From assembly GCA_013289795.1 (NCBI GenBank), contig JABCZH010000009.1, forward strand, positions 1 to 64,000: DNA of 64,000 bases. The letters run 5' to 3'. The translations under genes were made by a program, and so were the position numbers. Shown piece by piece: positions 17,226-25,274 of the stretch; position 1 is the stretch's first letter, and the number at the start of each line of letters is the position of its first letter. The notes under the pieces were generated by a model. The model searched no databases. It saw nothing but the letters and a program-made list of their open reading frames with translations, and was not told the origin of the DNA. This DNA is from Acidobacteriota bacterium (lineage in GTDB: Bacteria; Acidobacteriota; Terriglobia; Terriglobales; Acidobacteriaceae).

Positions 17226-19238
17226 ATGAGCAAGAAGTTCTACATCACGACGCCGATCTACTACGTGAATGCGCGGCCGCATATTGGCCACGCCTACACC
17301 ACGATTGCGTGTGACGCAATCGCGCGGCGGCAGCGCATGCTGGGCGCGGACACTTTCTTCCTCACTGGCACGGACGAACATGGGCAAAAGATCGAGCGTG
17401 CGGCCCAGGCGGCGGGCAAGACTCCGCAACAATTGACGGACGAAGTCTCAGCACAATTCCGAGGATTGTGGGACCGGATGGGGATCACCTACGACGACTA
17501 TATCCGGACCACGTCGGACCGGCACAAACGCGGAGTGCAGGCACTGTGGCGAAAAATTCGCGACAACGGCTATATCTACAAAGACCAATACTCGGGCCAG
17601 TACTGTGTGTTTGACGAACTCTACGTGGATGCCGCCGGCCCGGGTTCGCCCTGTCCGGAGTGCGGACGCCCGACAGAAACGGTGAAGGAAGAGAACTACT
17701 TTTTCAAGCTGTCGGCGTTTCAGGACAAACTGCTGAAGTTGTACGAACAGCCAGATTTCATTCGCCCGGAGACACGGCGGAATGAAGTGATTTCATTCGT
17801 GCGTTCCGGGCTGCGCGACCTCTCCATAAGCCGCAGCACGTTTTCGTGGGGTATTCCCGTACCGGATGATCCCAAACACGTCATCTATGTGTGGCTGGAC
17901 GCGTTGTCGAATTACATAACGGCGCTGGGATACGGATCGGACGACGCCAAGCTGTATGAGAAGTTCTGGCCGGCGGACTTGCAGATGATCGGCAAAGAGA
18001 TCGTGCGTTTTCACTGCGTCTATTGGCCTGCGTTTCTGATGGCGGCAGGGCTGCCGGCGCCGAAGAGCATCGTGGCGCATGGCTGGCTGCTGTTTGAAGA
18101 GAACAAGATGTCGAAGTCGCGTGGGAACATTGTGCGCGCCGAAACGATTCTTGAAGTGATGGGTCAGGATGCGCTGCGCTATTTTCTGCTGCGTGAGGTG
18201 GTGTTCGGGCAGGACGGATCGTTCTCGTTCGATGCTCTTGTGCAGCGCTACAACGCCGATCTGGCGAATGGGTTGGGGAATCTGGCGAGCCGGACGTTGG
18301 CCATGATTACGCGCTATTTCAAGGGCGAGGTACCGTATCCCTCGGCGGGAGCAGCGCGCCGTCCGGCGGATGGTGCGATCGCGGAGGCCGCGGGCAGGAC
18401 CATCGCGGAATGCAATGGGCTGTTCGATCAATATCAATTTTCACGCGCTCTGGAACTTGCCTGGGGATTGGTGGCGGCGGTTGACAAGTACATTGTGGAG
18501 AACGAGCCATGGGTGCTGGGTGAAAAGCAGGACGAAGAGATCCGTGCACAACTGGTGACGGTGCTGTATACCAGCGCTGAGGCGCTGCGAATCGTGACCG
18601 CGCTGGTGCATCCGGTGATCCCGGAAGCAACTGCGAAAATATGGACTCAGCTTGGTCTGGGCGATATCAAGACGTTCCGGCTGGTGGACCTGAAATGGGG
18701 ACAACTCGAGTTAGGGACGAAACTTGGGAGTGTTGCTCCAGTATTTCCGCGGGCAGACAAGAGCGCAATCGAAAGGATGCAAGAGATGGAAGAACAGGGA
18801 CGCGGAGCAGTGGCTCCAACGGCGAGTGAAGCGCAACCATCGGCGAAGCCTGCGGCAGCAGCTACGGCCACAACCACGGCCGCAGCCAAGACTGCACCCC
18901 CGATTCCTGAGGGGAAGATCGGTATCGACGATTTCACCAAGGTCGAAATGCGGGTCGGACAAGTCAGAGTGGCCGAGAAGGTTCAGGGGGCCGACAAACT
19001 GCTCCGCCTGGAAGTTGATCTCGGGAACGAAGTCCGACAAGTGGTGGCGGGAATCGCCGAGGCTTATGCGCCAGAAGCGCTGGTCGGGCGCAAAGTGGCG
19101 ATCGTGACCAATCTTGCCCCGCGGAAGTTGCGCGGACTGGAATCGAATGGCATGATCCTGGCCGCATCGGTGGAGGGCGGGAAGCCGGTGTTGGCAAGCT
19201 TTCTGGAAGATGTGCCTGTGGGGGCGAAGCTGAAATAA
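17226..19238 (+). CDS. metG: Methionyl-tRNA synthetase with C-terminal tRNA-binding domain
   Basis: MetG charges initiator and elongator tRNA-Met. The 670 residues start with KFYITTPIYYVNARPHIGHAY, which holds the class I HIGH motif (19-22). A zinc-knuckle pair CPECG follows, then DALSNYI, the KMSKS loop KMSKS at 294-298, and an alpha-helical anticodon domain. An Ala/Thr-rich linker (about 525-560) joins a C-terminal OB-fold dimerisation/tRNA-binding domain (IDDFTKVEMRVGQV to SNGMILAA). The zinc finger has one clear CxxC pair, as in the short bacterial form. It is followed by tatD, separated by another copy of the CCACAGAGG repeat; metG-tatD order is common in bacteria. Confidence 0.97.
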   Translation: MSKKFYITTPIYYVNARPHIGHAYTTIACDAIARRQRMLGADTFFLTGTDEHGQKIERAAQAAGKTPQQLTDEVSAQFRGLWDRMGITYDDYIRTTSDRHKRGVQALWRKIRDNGYIYKDQYSGQYCVFDELYVDAAGPGSPCPECGRPTETVKEENYFFKLSAFQDKLLKLYEQPDFIRPETRRNEVISFVRSGLRDLSISRSTFSWGIPVPDDPKHVIYVWLDALSNYITALGYGSDDAKLYEKFWPADLQMIGKEIVRFHCVYWPAFLMAAGLPAPKSIVAHGWLLFEENKMSKSRGNIVRAETILEVMGQDALRYFLLREVVFGQDGSFSFDALVQRYNADLANGLGNLASRTLAMITRYFKGEVPYPSAGAARRPADGAIAEAAGRTIAECNGLFDQYQFSRALELAWGLVAAVDKYIVENEPWVLGEKQDEEIRAQLVTVLYTSAEALRIVTALVHPVIPEATAKIWTQLGLGDIKTFRLVDLKWGQLELGTKLGSVAPVFPRADKSAIERMQEMEEQGRGAVAPTASEAQPSAKPAAAATATTTAAAKTAPPIPEGKIGIDDFTKVEMRVGQVRVAEKVQGADKLLRLEVDLGNEVRQVVAGIAEAYAPEALVGRKVAIVTNLAPRKLRGLESNGMILAASVEGGKPVLASFLEDVPVGAKLK

Positions 19239-19247
19239 CGAAACCTT

Positions 19248-19280
19248 CGCCACAGAGGCCACAGAGTTTCACCGAGGAAC
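19248..19280. repeat. Dispersed CCACAGAGGCCACAGAG repeat, copy 4
   Basis: CGCCACAGAGGCCACAGAG followed by TTTCACCGAGGAAC lies between the metG stop and the tatD start, ending 7 bp before the tatD ATG. Its GAGGAA end may double as the tatD ribosome-binding site. Confidence 0.6.
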
Positions 19281-19287
19281 CCTCCGA

Positions 19288-20121
19288 ATGACCAACGACC
19301 AACCACCGGTTTTCGTCGACTCCCACGCCCATCTGGATGGCGAGCAGTTTCATGCTGACCGGGAGCAGGTGATCGCACGCGCGCGGGATGCGGGTGTCGA
19401 GAGCATCGTGGCCATCGGGAACGGCGACGGACCGGGGAGCATGGACTGTGGCGTTAAGCTAGCCGAGCGGTACGAATTCATTTATGCCACCGTCGGCATT
19501 CATCCCCACGAAGCCAAACTGGCAACCGAGGCGGCCTTCGTCGAACTTGAGCAACTAGCGAAACGACCCAAGGTCATAGCATGGGGCGAAATTGGACTGG
19601 ATTATTTCTACGATCACTCGCCGCGAGATGTGCAACAGCAAGTCTTCGTCAAGCAGATGGAATTGGCGCGCGCAGCCAAGCTGCCGATCGTGATTCACTG
19701 CCGCCCATCGGACGGGAGCGACGATGCCTGGCAGGAGTGTCTGGGATTGATCTCGCTGCACTGGGCGAGCAGCGGATTGGGCGGCATTTTGCACTGTTTC
19801 ACGGGAACTTGGGCACACGCGAAACATGCGCTGGACCTCGGATTCATGATTTCATTTGCCGGGAACATCACGTTCCCCAAGGCGCAGCAGATTCGGGATG
19901 CGGCCAAGGAAGTGCCGCTGGAGCGGATGTTGGTCGAAACCGACTGTCCCTTTCTCGCACCGGTGCCGCATCGTGGCAAGCGCAACGAACCGGCATTTGT
20001 GAGGGAAACTGCGCGCCAACTGGGCGATTTGCGCGGGCTTTCGACGGAAGAGATTGGCGTACAGACGGCGAAGAACTTCTACCGTTTCTTTTCACTTCAC
20101 GAAACGGCCAACTCCATTTAG
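19288..20121 (+). CDS. tatD: TatD family metal-dependent DNase
   Basis: The 277 residues match TatD-type 3'-5' exonucleases, which fold as a TIM barrel with two metals. Visible metal ligands are the N-terminal DSHAHLD, the WGEIGLDYF glutamate, the HCRPSD histidine, LHCFTG and the late LVETDCPFLAP aspartate. It is slightly longer than typical (about 255-265) because of a small insertion after HCRPSDGSDD. Its usual placement directly after metG is preserved. Proposed roles in DNA repair or apoptosis-like DNA turnover come from other species. Confidence 0.95.
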   Translation: MTNDQPPVFVDSHAHLDGEQFHADREQVIARARDAGVESIVAIGNGDGPGSMDCGVKLAERYEFIYATVGIHPHEAKLATEAAFVELEQLAKRPKVIAWGEIGLDYFYDHSPRDVQQQVFVKQMELARAAKLPIVIHCRPSDGSDDAWQECLGLISLHWASSGLGGILHCFTGTWAHAKHALDLGFMISFAGNITFPKAQQIRDAAKEVPLERMLVETDCPFLAPVPHRGKRNEPAFVRETARQLGDLRGLSTEEIGVQTAKNFYRFFSLHETANSI

Positions 20122-20180
20122 TTTGGTAGCACGCATCTTTCATTGGGGCACCGCAATCTGATACTTGGAAGCCGAACACC

Positions 20181-20678
20181 ATGCCAGAGAACACGTTCGA
20201 CATCGCGAGCAAAATTGACCTGCAGGAAGTGTCCAATGCCATCCAGCAGGCGCTGAAGGAAGTCCATACCCGCTTTGACTTGAAGGACGCAAAGGCGACA
20301 ATTGAAATGGATGGCAAAGACGCCATCGTGCTGCACTCCATTGACGAGTACAAGCTCAAAGCAGTCAATGACATTTTTCAACAAAAATTGGTGAAGCGTG
20401 GGGTTTCGCTCAAAGGGCTGACTTACGGCGCGGTCGAGTCCGCCCTCGGCAGCACCGCAAAACAGCGCATTACCATGCAGCAGGGGATCCCCATCGAGAA
20501 GGCGCGCGAAATCGTGAAGACCATCAAGGACAGCAAGAAGAAAGTGGGCGTGTCCATCCAGGGGGACGTGGTGCGGGTGAGCGGGAAGGACCGTGATACG
20601 CTCCAGGACATCATCGCCCTGCTGAAGCAGCGCGACTTTGGGATTGATATGCAGTTTACGAATTACCGAACCAACTAG
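20181..20678 (+). CDS. yajQ: YajQ family nucleotide-binding protein
   Basis: The 165 residues align across the full YajQ family: NTFDIASKIDLQEVSNAI at the start, TRFDLKDAKATI, VNDIFQQKLVKRGVSLK and a C-terminal VQGD-type IQGDVVRVSGKDRD block. The protein has two ferredoxin-like domains. Xanthomonas homologues bind cyclic di-GMP and act with a transcription factor; older work reports tRNA or nucleotide binding. The ATG at 20181 is unambiguous. An HD-GYP protein and a PilZ protein are encoded within 10 kb, so a link to c-di-GMP signalling is possible but not shown. Confidence 0.93.
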   Translation: MPENTFDIASKIDLQEVSNAIQQALKEVHTRFDLKDAKATIEMDGKDAIVLHSIDEYKLKAVNDIFQQKLVKRGVSLKGLTYGAVESALGSTAKQRITMQQGIPIEKAREIVKTIKDSKKKVGVSIQGDVVRVSGKDRDTLQDIIALLKQRDFGIDMQFTNYRTN

Positions 20679-20692
20679 CGACAAACCGCCAC

Positions 20693-21682
20693 GTGAGCAC
20701 ATCAGCCGCCATTAACGGGAAAGAGATCTTCGAACTGTTGCGCGAGGACTTGGCGGCGATCGAGCGCGAGTTCGGACGGGACACGGTTTCCGGGGTGGAA
20801 GCCATCACCGAGATTGGCGAATACCTGCGCGCGGGCGGAGGCAAGCGTATCCGCCCCATGCTGCTGCTGCTTTCTTCCAAGCTTTTTGCTTACTCCGGAC
20901 GCGGCGCCATCAAGCTGGGAGCGGTGATGGAGATCATTCACCCCGCGCCCCTGGTGCATGACGACATCATTGACGAGGCCCAGACCCGGCGCGGGCGCCC
21001 CGCCGCGAACACGCAATGGGGAAACTCGAAATGCGTGCTGGCGGGCGACTGGCTGTACATGCAGGCCTTCAAGATCGCCGTTCAGGAGCGCAACTTCCGT
21101 ACCTTGGACACGCTGATCGAACTGACGCAGCAGATGGTCGAGGGCGAACTGTTGCAGATGGAAAAGCTGGGCAAGCTGATTTCACTGGACGAACATTTTG
21201 ACCTGATTTATCGCAAGACCGCGTGCCTGTTTTCGGTCTGCATGCGAATCGGAGCCATCCTCGGGGGCGCGACGGTGGAGCAGGAGGAAAATCTAGCGCA
21301 GTATGGACGAGACCTAGGAATGGCGTTCCAGATTGTGGACGATGTACTGGATCTGACGGCGTCGGAAAGCGTTCTGGGCAAGCCGGTGGCCAGCGACTTG
21401 CGCGAAGGCAAGGTCACGATGGCGGTCATCCACGCTCTGGAACGGTGCGGCCCGCGGGAACGGGAAAAGATCAGCACGGTGGTGCGAGAGCAGGCTTTCG
21501 ACGGCGTAAGCCACGAAGAAATCCTGGAGATCCTGAACCGCTATGGATCGATTGATGCCGCCCAGCAGTGCGCCCTGCAGTATGCCGGGCTGGCACGGAA
21601 CGCGATCTGCAGGTTTCCTGACAGCGAAACCAAGCGCGCGCTGCTATGGGCCCCGGAATATGTAGTAGGAAGAGAGAAGTAA
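20693..21682 (+). CDS. Polyprenyl diphosphate synthase
   Basis: This trans-isoprenyl diphosphate synthase adds isopentenyl units to an allylic diphosphate, supplying side chains for menaquinone/ubiquinone or carrier lipids. The 329 residues contain GGGKRIRPML, the first Asp-rich motif DDIID (90-94) and the second DDVLD (217-221), plus GDWLYMQAF. These features match the octaprenyl/heptaprenyl/solanesyl class more than the short farnesyl class, but product length cannot be set from sequence alone. It starts with GTG at 20693, 14 bp after yajQ, so they may be cotranscribed. Confidence 0.93.
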   Translation: MSTSAAINGKEIFELLREDLAAIEREFGRDTVSGVEAITEIGEYLRAGGGKRIRPMLLLLSSKLFAYSGRGAIKLGAVMEIIHPAPLVHDDIIDEAQTRRGRPAANTQWGNSKCVLAGDWLYMQAFKIAVQERNFRTLDTLIELTQQMVEGELLQMEKLGKLISLDEHFDLIYRKTACLFSVCMRIGAILGGATVEQEENLAQYGRDLGMAFQIVDDVLDLTASESVLGKPVASDLREGKVTMAVIHALERCGPREREKISTVVREQAFDGVSHEEILEILNRYGSIDAAQQCALQYAGLARNAICRFPDSETKRALLWAPEYVVGREK

Positions 21683-21769
21683 GGTAAATCCGTTTTAGCT
21701 CGGGCCTCGTAATACAATTGGGGCATAACCCACCACTTCAATTCAAATACTTTAAGGAGAATGAAAAAT

Positions 21770-22078
21770 ATGAAGAAGCTTTTGGTTTTAGCATTGGCAC
21801 TCTCGGTTACGATGATCGCCGCTTCCGCCATGGCGCAAGACACCATGAGCAAAGACTCGGGGAAAACTGCCGCCGCCGCTCCTTTGAAGAACGTCAAGGG
21901 CACGGTGAAGTTCGACGGCGACAAGGCGAGCTTCGTCGCGGACAAGGACCAGAAGTCATGGGATGTCATGAATCCCGAGGCACTCAAGGGTCATGATGGC
22001 CACCACGTGGAACTCAGCGCCCACGTTTATGCGGACAAGGGCGCCATCCACGTGATGAGCGTGAAGATGCTGAAGTAA
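21770..22078 (+). CDS. Small secreted protein, OB-like, unknown function
   Basis: The predicted 102-residue protein has a signal peptide (MKKLLVLALALSVTMIAASAMAQ). The mature part resembles a short beta-barrel: VKGTVKFDGDKASFVADKDQ, then GHHVELSAHVYADKGAIHVMSV. The ATG at 21770 is preferred over 21761 because AAGGAG at 21754-21759 is too close to the earlier start. The gene ends just before a strong terminator. A secreted protein at 34.2-34.6 kb has a similar C-terminal layout (small barrel ending IHVxSI), so the two may belong to one acidobacterial family (possibly DUF5818-like). Confidence 0.8.
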   Translation: MKKLLVLALALSVTMIAASAMAQDTMSKDSGKTAAAAPLKNVKGTVKFDGDKASFVADKDQKSWDVMNPEALKGHDGHHVELSAHVYADKGAIHVMSVKMLK

Positions 22079-22102
22079 GCGACGCGACGGCAAGAACTCT
22101 AG

Positions 22103-22127
22103 GGCGGCGAAGACGCCGCCTTTTTTT
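22103..22127 (+). terminator. Rho-independent terminator
   Basis: A perfect 7-bp GC stem (GGCGGCG at 22103-22109, CGCCGCC at 22114-22120) with loop AAGA is followed by seven T residues (22121-22127). It lies 24 bp after the small secreted protein gene. It rules out the TTG at 22126 as the start of the following DedA gene, since that codon lies in the T-run. Confidence 0.92.
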
Positions 22128-22164
22128 GTTTATACTGACAACGGCACTGCCGTTCCCAAACCCT

Positions 22165-23136
22165 GTGAATCCGCTCTTCGCACTCATCGCGCGCCATCGC
22201 TACCTCCTGACCTTCCTGGTGGTACTGTCGGAGGCCATTGGCCTGCCGGTGCCGGCGGCTCTGGCTCTGGTGGCGGCCGGGGCAGGAGTGGCCTCGAAGG
22301 CGCTGAATGGCCCACTGGCCATGGGTGCGGCGTTGTCCGCAATGCTGCTGGGCGACACCCTGCTGTTTGTCTTGGGCCGTTACATGGGCTGGACGCTGCT
22401 GGCCGTTCTATGCCGGTTGTCGGTGAACCCGGAGAGTTGCGTTTTGCGTTCGGCGGAATCGTTTTACAAGCGGGGAAAACTCACGCTGCTGTTTGCTAAG
22501 TTTATTCCCGGTGTTAATACCATGGCGCCTCCGCTGGCAGGAAGCATGAAGATGCGTCCGCTGCAGTTTCTGCGGTTCGATCTGACCGGCGCGACGCTGT
22601 ACATCCTGGCCTACGGCGGCATGGGTTTCCTGTTCCGCGATTTTCTGGCAGCCATTACCCGTGGCTTGCAAGCTGCAAGCCATGTGTTTGGAGAAGTGCT
22701 GTTCACTGCAGCCCTGGTCTATACCGGCTATCGGGTGTGGATCTATCGCAAGAACCTGGTGTATAAGGTCGTGCCGCGGGTGCAGGTCGAGGAACTGGCA
22801 AGGAAGCTGGCTTCTGATGAGGCAGCCAAAGTGGTGCTGGTGGATGTGCGGAGCCATGGTTACTACGATCCCGACGCATCCCGTATCAAAGGCTCCATCC
22901 GGATTGAGCCGAACAATCTGTACGAAGAGCTGAAAACACTTCCAAAGGACAGGGACATCTATCTTTACTGTACTTGAGCACGCGAAGCGACCAGCGCCCG
23001 GGTGGCGCTGCAACTGGAAGAGAAGGGGTTCAAGGCGTTTGTGATTGTTGGTGGCCTGGCAGCCTGGCGGAAAGCGGGACATGCATTGGAACCGGTGCCG
23101 CGTGATGATTTGGTAAAGCTGCCAACGTTTTCGTAA
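22165..23136 (+). CDS. DedA membrane protein fused to rhodanese, candidate selenoprotein (in-frame TGA)
   Basis: Residues 1 to about 195 form a DedA/SNARE-associated membrane domain with the motif AKFIPGVNTMAPPLAG (FIPG at 113-116). A rhodanese domain follows, with VVLVDVRSHGYYDPD and, after the stop, IVGGLAAWRKAG. The frame meets TGA at 22975-22977, directly after the catalytic-loop YCT (C269), then continues open for 52 codons. That continuation is ordinary rhodanese sequence (REATSARVALQLEEKG) and ends with TAA at 23134. In relatives as I recall them this position is cysteine (YCTC), so Sec271 would replace Cys. A 7-bp hairpin with loop CGGGU starts 14 nt after the TGA. GTG 22165 was chosen as start because it aligns with DedA N-termini and avoids the terminator. 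A nonsense mutation or sequencing error is the alternative; no sel genes are in the window. Confidence 0.75.
22975..22977 (+). other. In-frame TGA, candidate selenocysteine codon
   Basis: This TGA interrupts the rhodanese domain at the second residue after the active-loop cysteine (C-T-TGA). Reading frame, domain homology and codon pattern continue unchanged on the far side up to TAA at 23134, so it is not a frameshift. Selenocysteine, readthrough and point mutation of TGC/TGT are the possibilities. Confidence 0.6.
22992..23010 (+). promoter_or_regulatory. SECIS-like hairpin downstream of the TGA
   Basis: CAGCGCC (22992-22998) pairs perfectly with GGCGCTG (23004-23010) around the 5-nt loop CGGGT (22999-23003). 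The loop lies 21 nt after the TGA, inside the 16-37 nt range given for bacterial SECIS elements, and contains GGU as in the E. coli fdhF loop. There is no bulged U, and a 7-bp GC stem can arise by chance in GC-rich coding DNA. Confidence 0.5.
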
Positions 23137-23173
23137 ACCGGTGTGGGGCCGGCCGATTCTCGATCCGAGTTTC

Positions 23174-23749
23174 ATGACCCTCCATAAAGAAATCGAAATC
23201 AAGTTTCGCGTGGAGAACCTGCGCTTACTCAACCGCAGGCTGCGGCAGTCGGGATTCCGGGTGGTCACACCTCGCACTCACGAAATGAACACCCTCTACG
23301 ATCTGCCGGGGCAGCGGTTACGGAAGCGCGGCGACTTGCTCCGGCTGCGCAAGTACGGGCGAAAGTGGACGCTTACCCACAAAGCCAAGGGCAAGACCGG
23401 GCGTCACAAGATACGCGTGGAAAACGAAACCCAGGTCGCCGACGGCGCTAGAATGGACATTATTTTGCGGGCTCTGGGATTTGCTCCGACCTTCCGCTAT
23501 GAGAAGTTTCGCGCGGAATGGAGCGATGGCAAGGGGCACGTCGTGGTGGACCAGACTCCGGTTGGGAACTTTGGCGAGATCGAAGGTCCAGCCTACTGGA
23601 TCGACCAAACAGCCCGCCACTTAAGGGTTCCGCAGGCTAGCTACATCACCGAAACCTACGCTGCACTGTTTTTTCGCTGGAAGAGACTGACCGGGAGCGC
23701 CGCCCAGGAAATGACTTTCGCTTCGGTAGGAAAGAGCAAGACCCGGTAG
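23174..23749 (+). CDS. CYTH domain protein (class IV adenylate cyclase-like)
   Basis: The 191 residues begin with the CYTH signature EIEIKFRVENL, followed by LYDLPGQRLRKRGDLLRLRKYG, LTHKAKG and a C-terminal GNFGEIEGP plus TYAALFF block. CYTH proteins form a tunnel that binds triphosphates and metal; members include CyaB-type adenylate cyclase and thiamine triphosphatase. The substrate cannot be assigned here. The ATG at 23174 was chosen over a GTG at 23141 because the domain begins directly after it. It starts 37 bp after the DedA-rhodanese stop and may share its transcript. Confidence 0.87.
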   Translation: MTLHKEIEIKFRVENLRLLNRRLRQSGFRVVTPRTHEMNTLYDLPGQRLRKRGDLLRLRKYGRKWTLTHKAKGKTGRHKIRVENETQVADGARMDIILRALGFAPTFRYEKFRAEWSDGKGHVVVDQTPVGNFGEIEGPAYWIDQTARHLRVPQASYITETYAALFFRWKRLTGSAAQEMTFASVGKSKTR

Positions 23750-23822
23750 CTCTAACCACCTCTGCAAATGCTGCACCAAAGTAGCAAACAAGATCGATAG
23801 ACGCACGCATGGTAACCTCAAC

Positions 23823-25106
23823 TTGCTCTGGTCTTGTGCTCCTGCCAGCGCTGTGGCAGTACAAAAAGACAACTTTCGCAGACTTCTGCGGACAGTAGAA
23901 GCGCTCTCCGATCTTGGCCCCGCCATGACCGCCGAGCGTGCTTTTTCGCAGATCTCAGGGCTTATGCTGTCCGCCTTGCAACAGGCGGCCGGTGCTCGCG
24001 AAGTTGTGCTCTTCACTTACAGCGACAAACCTTCCCTGCTGACTTCGATTGCGTCCAACGGCTTCGCGCTGATGCCGGACCCGGCCATCATTCCGATGCT
24101 GCCCAAGCATGTCCATGCGCTCTCGACGGCACGCGGCCCGGCCGTAGTGGAAGCGGGGTCTCACGACGCCTTCCTGAGTTCCAACGGAAATGTAGCTCCC
24201 GAATTGTTCCGCTGCATCGCTCCCCTGAAAGTTGGCGGCAAACTGGTGGGCGTAGTCGCTTTGGGGCATCGCGAAGGAGACGCGAACTACGACGCGGGAG
24301 AACTGGAAGCGCTGGATCTGCTTTGTCACTACGTGGCCCTGGCCATCCATAATCAGACGTTGAGTCAGACTCTGGCGCAGCGGGTCTCGGAAAACCTGCG
24401 GCTCATGGCCTCGCTGCATGGTTTCTATGACAACGCCCTGGAGGCTTTCGCTATCGCGATCGACGTGAAGCACGTGAACATCCACGGACACTCTTTGCGG
24501 GTCGGACGGTATGCGGCGGCCATGGGCGAAGCCATGAATCTGGAGACTTCCGAAGTGGCGGCGTTGCGCTCTGCCGGATATCTGCACGATATCGGCAAAG
24601 TAGCCGTGGATAAGCGCCTATTCGGCAAAACCACCTCGCTAGACGCAGAAGAATTTCGCGAGATGGCTGACCATACCGTAGTTGGGCACCGGATTGTCAG
24701 CGGGGTACAGTTTCCCTGGCCGCGAATTCCCGAGATCGTCCGCTGGCATCACGAACGCGCGGATGGGTCAGGGTATCCGGACAAGCTGGCAATCGAAGAA
24801 GTCCCGCTAGGAGTGCGCATTGTAGGACTGGCCGACACTTTCGACGCCATGGTCAGCGAGCGACCGTATCGTGAACCGATGTCCCTGGGCGCTTCGTTGA
24901 GTGAGATCGTGCGTTTGACACCACTGAAATTCGATCCCAACGTGGTGCAGGCTTTACTGCTGCAAGTGCGTCGCGACACCGTGGGCAGCAACCGCACACC
25001 GTTTCTCGAAGCCCGGATGGCGGACACCATTGCCGCCCCGGATGTTGACCATCTCGCGGCCAGCCTGCAACACAAGGTGACTCGCGGCAGGCTGTTCCTC
25101 ACTTAG
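23823..25106 (+). CDS. GAF-HD-GYP domain protein, probable cyclic di-GMP phosphodiesterase
   Basis: The 427-residue protein has a GAF-like sensor domain (about 25-185) and an HD-GYP domain (about 205-375). The HD-GYP catalytic residues are intact: HSLRVGRYA, YLHDIGKVAV with H255-D256, HTVVGHRIV, HH at 309-310 and the DGSGYP segment (GYP at 317-319). Such enzymes hydrolyse c-di-GMP to pGpG or GMP in response to the sensor. There is no transmembrane segment, so it is probably cytoplasmic. The start is uncertain: TTG at 23823 and GTG at 23853 are both possible and neither has a good ribosome site. Confidence 0.88.
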   Translation: MLWSCAPASAVAVQKDNFRRLLRTVEALSDLGPAMTAERAFSQISGLMLSALQQAAGAREVVLFTYSDKPSLLTSIASNGFALMPDPAIIPMLPKHVHALSTARGPAVVEAGSHDAFLSSNGNVAPELFRCIAPLKVGGKLVGVVALGHREGDANYDAGELEALDLLCHYVALAIHNQTLSQTLAQRVSENLRLMASLHGFYDNALEAFAIAIDVKHVNIHGHSLRVGRYAAAMGEAMNLETSEVAALRSAGYLHDIGKVAVDKRLFGKTTSLDAEEFREMADHTVVGHRIVSGVQFPWPRIPEIVRWHHERADGSGYPDKLAIEEVPLGVRIVGLADTFDAMVSERPYREPMSLGASLSEIVRLTPLKFDPNVVQALLLQVRRDTVGSNRTPFLEARMADTIAAPDVDHLAASLQHKVTRGRLFLT

Positions 25107-25274
25107 AGTTTGCTACTGGTGGAGGCAGTGTACCCTTAGCGGAGTCATGTGGTGTTACATGGCGCAGAACTCGAACCCGGGAAGGCCCGAACGCCAATAG
25201 CCTTATAGGGAGACTCCCGCAGCAACTTCCGTACCGTTCCGGGTTTGTAGATGTAGTAGTTTTTTCGAGACGGT

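Noticed and set aside
22126-22128. TTG as start of the DedA-rhodanese gene
   Set aside because: It lies in the T-run of a Rho-independent terminator, so transcription from upstream would end there; the GTG at 22165 matches the N-terminus of DedA relatives.
25107-25274. Possible tRNA or small RNA in the gap before DUF1800
   Set aside because: A GGTTCGA-like string is not part of any cloverleaf, and no strong stem-loop with U-run was found. No gene is called there.
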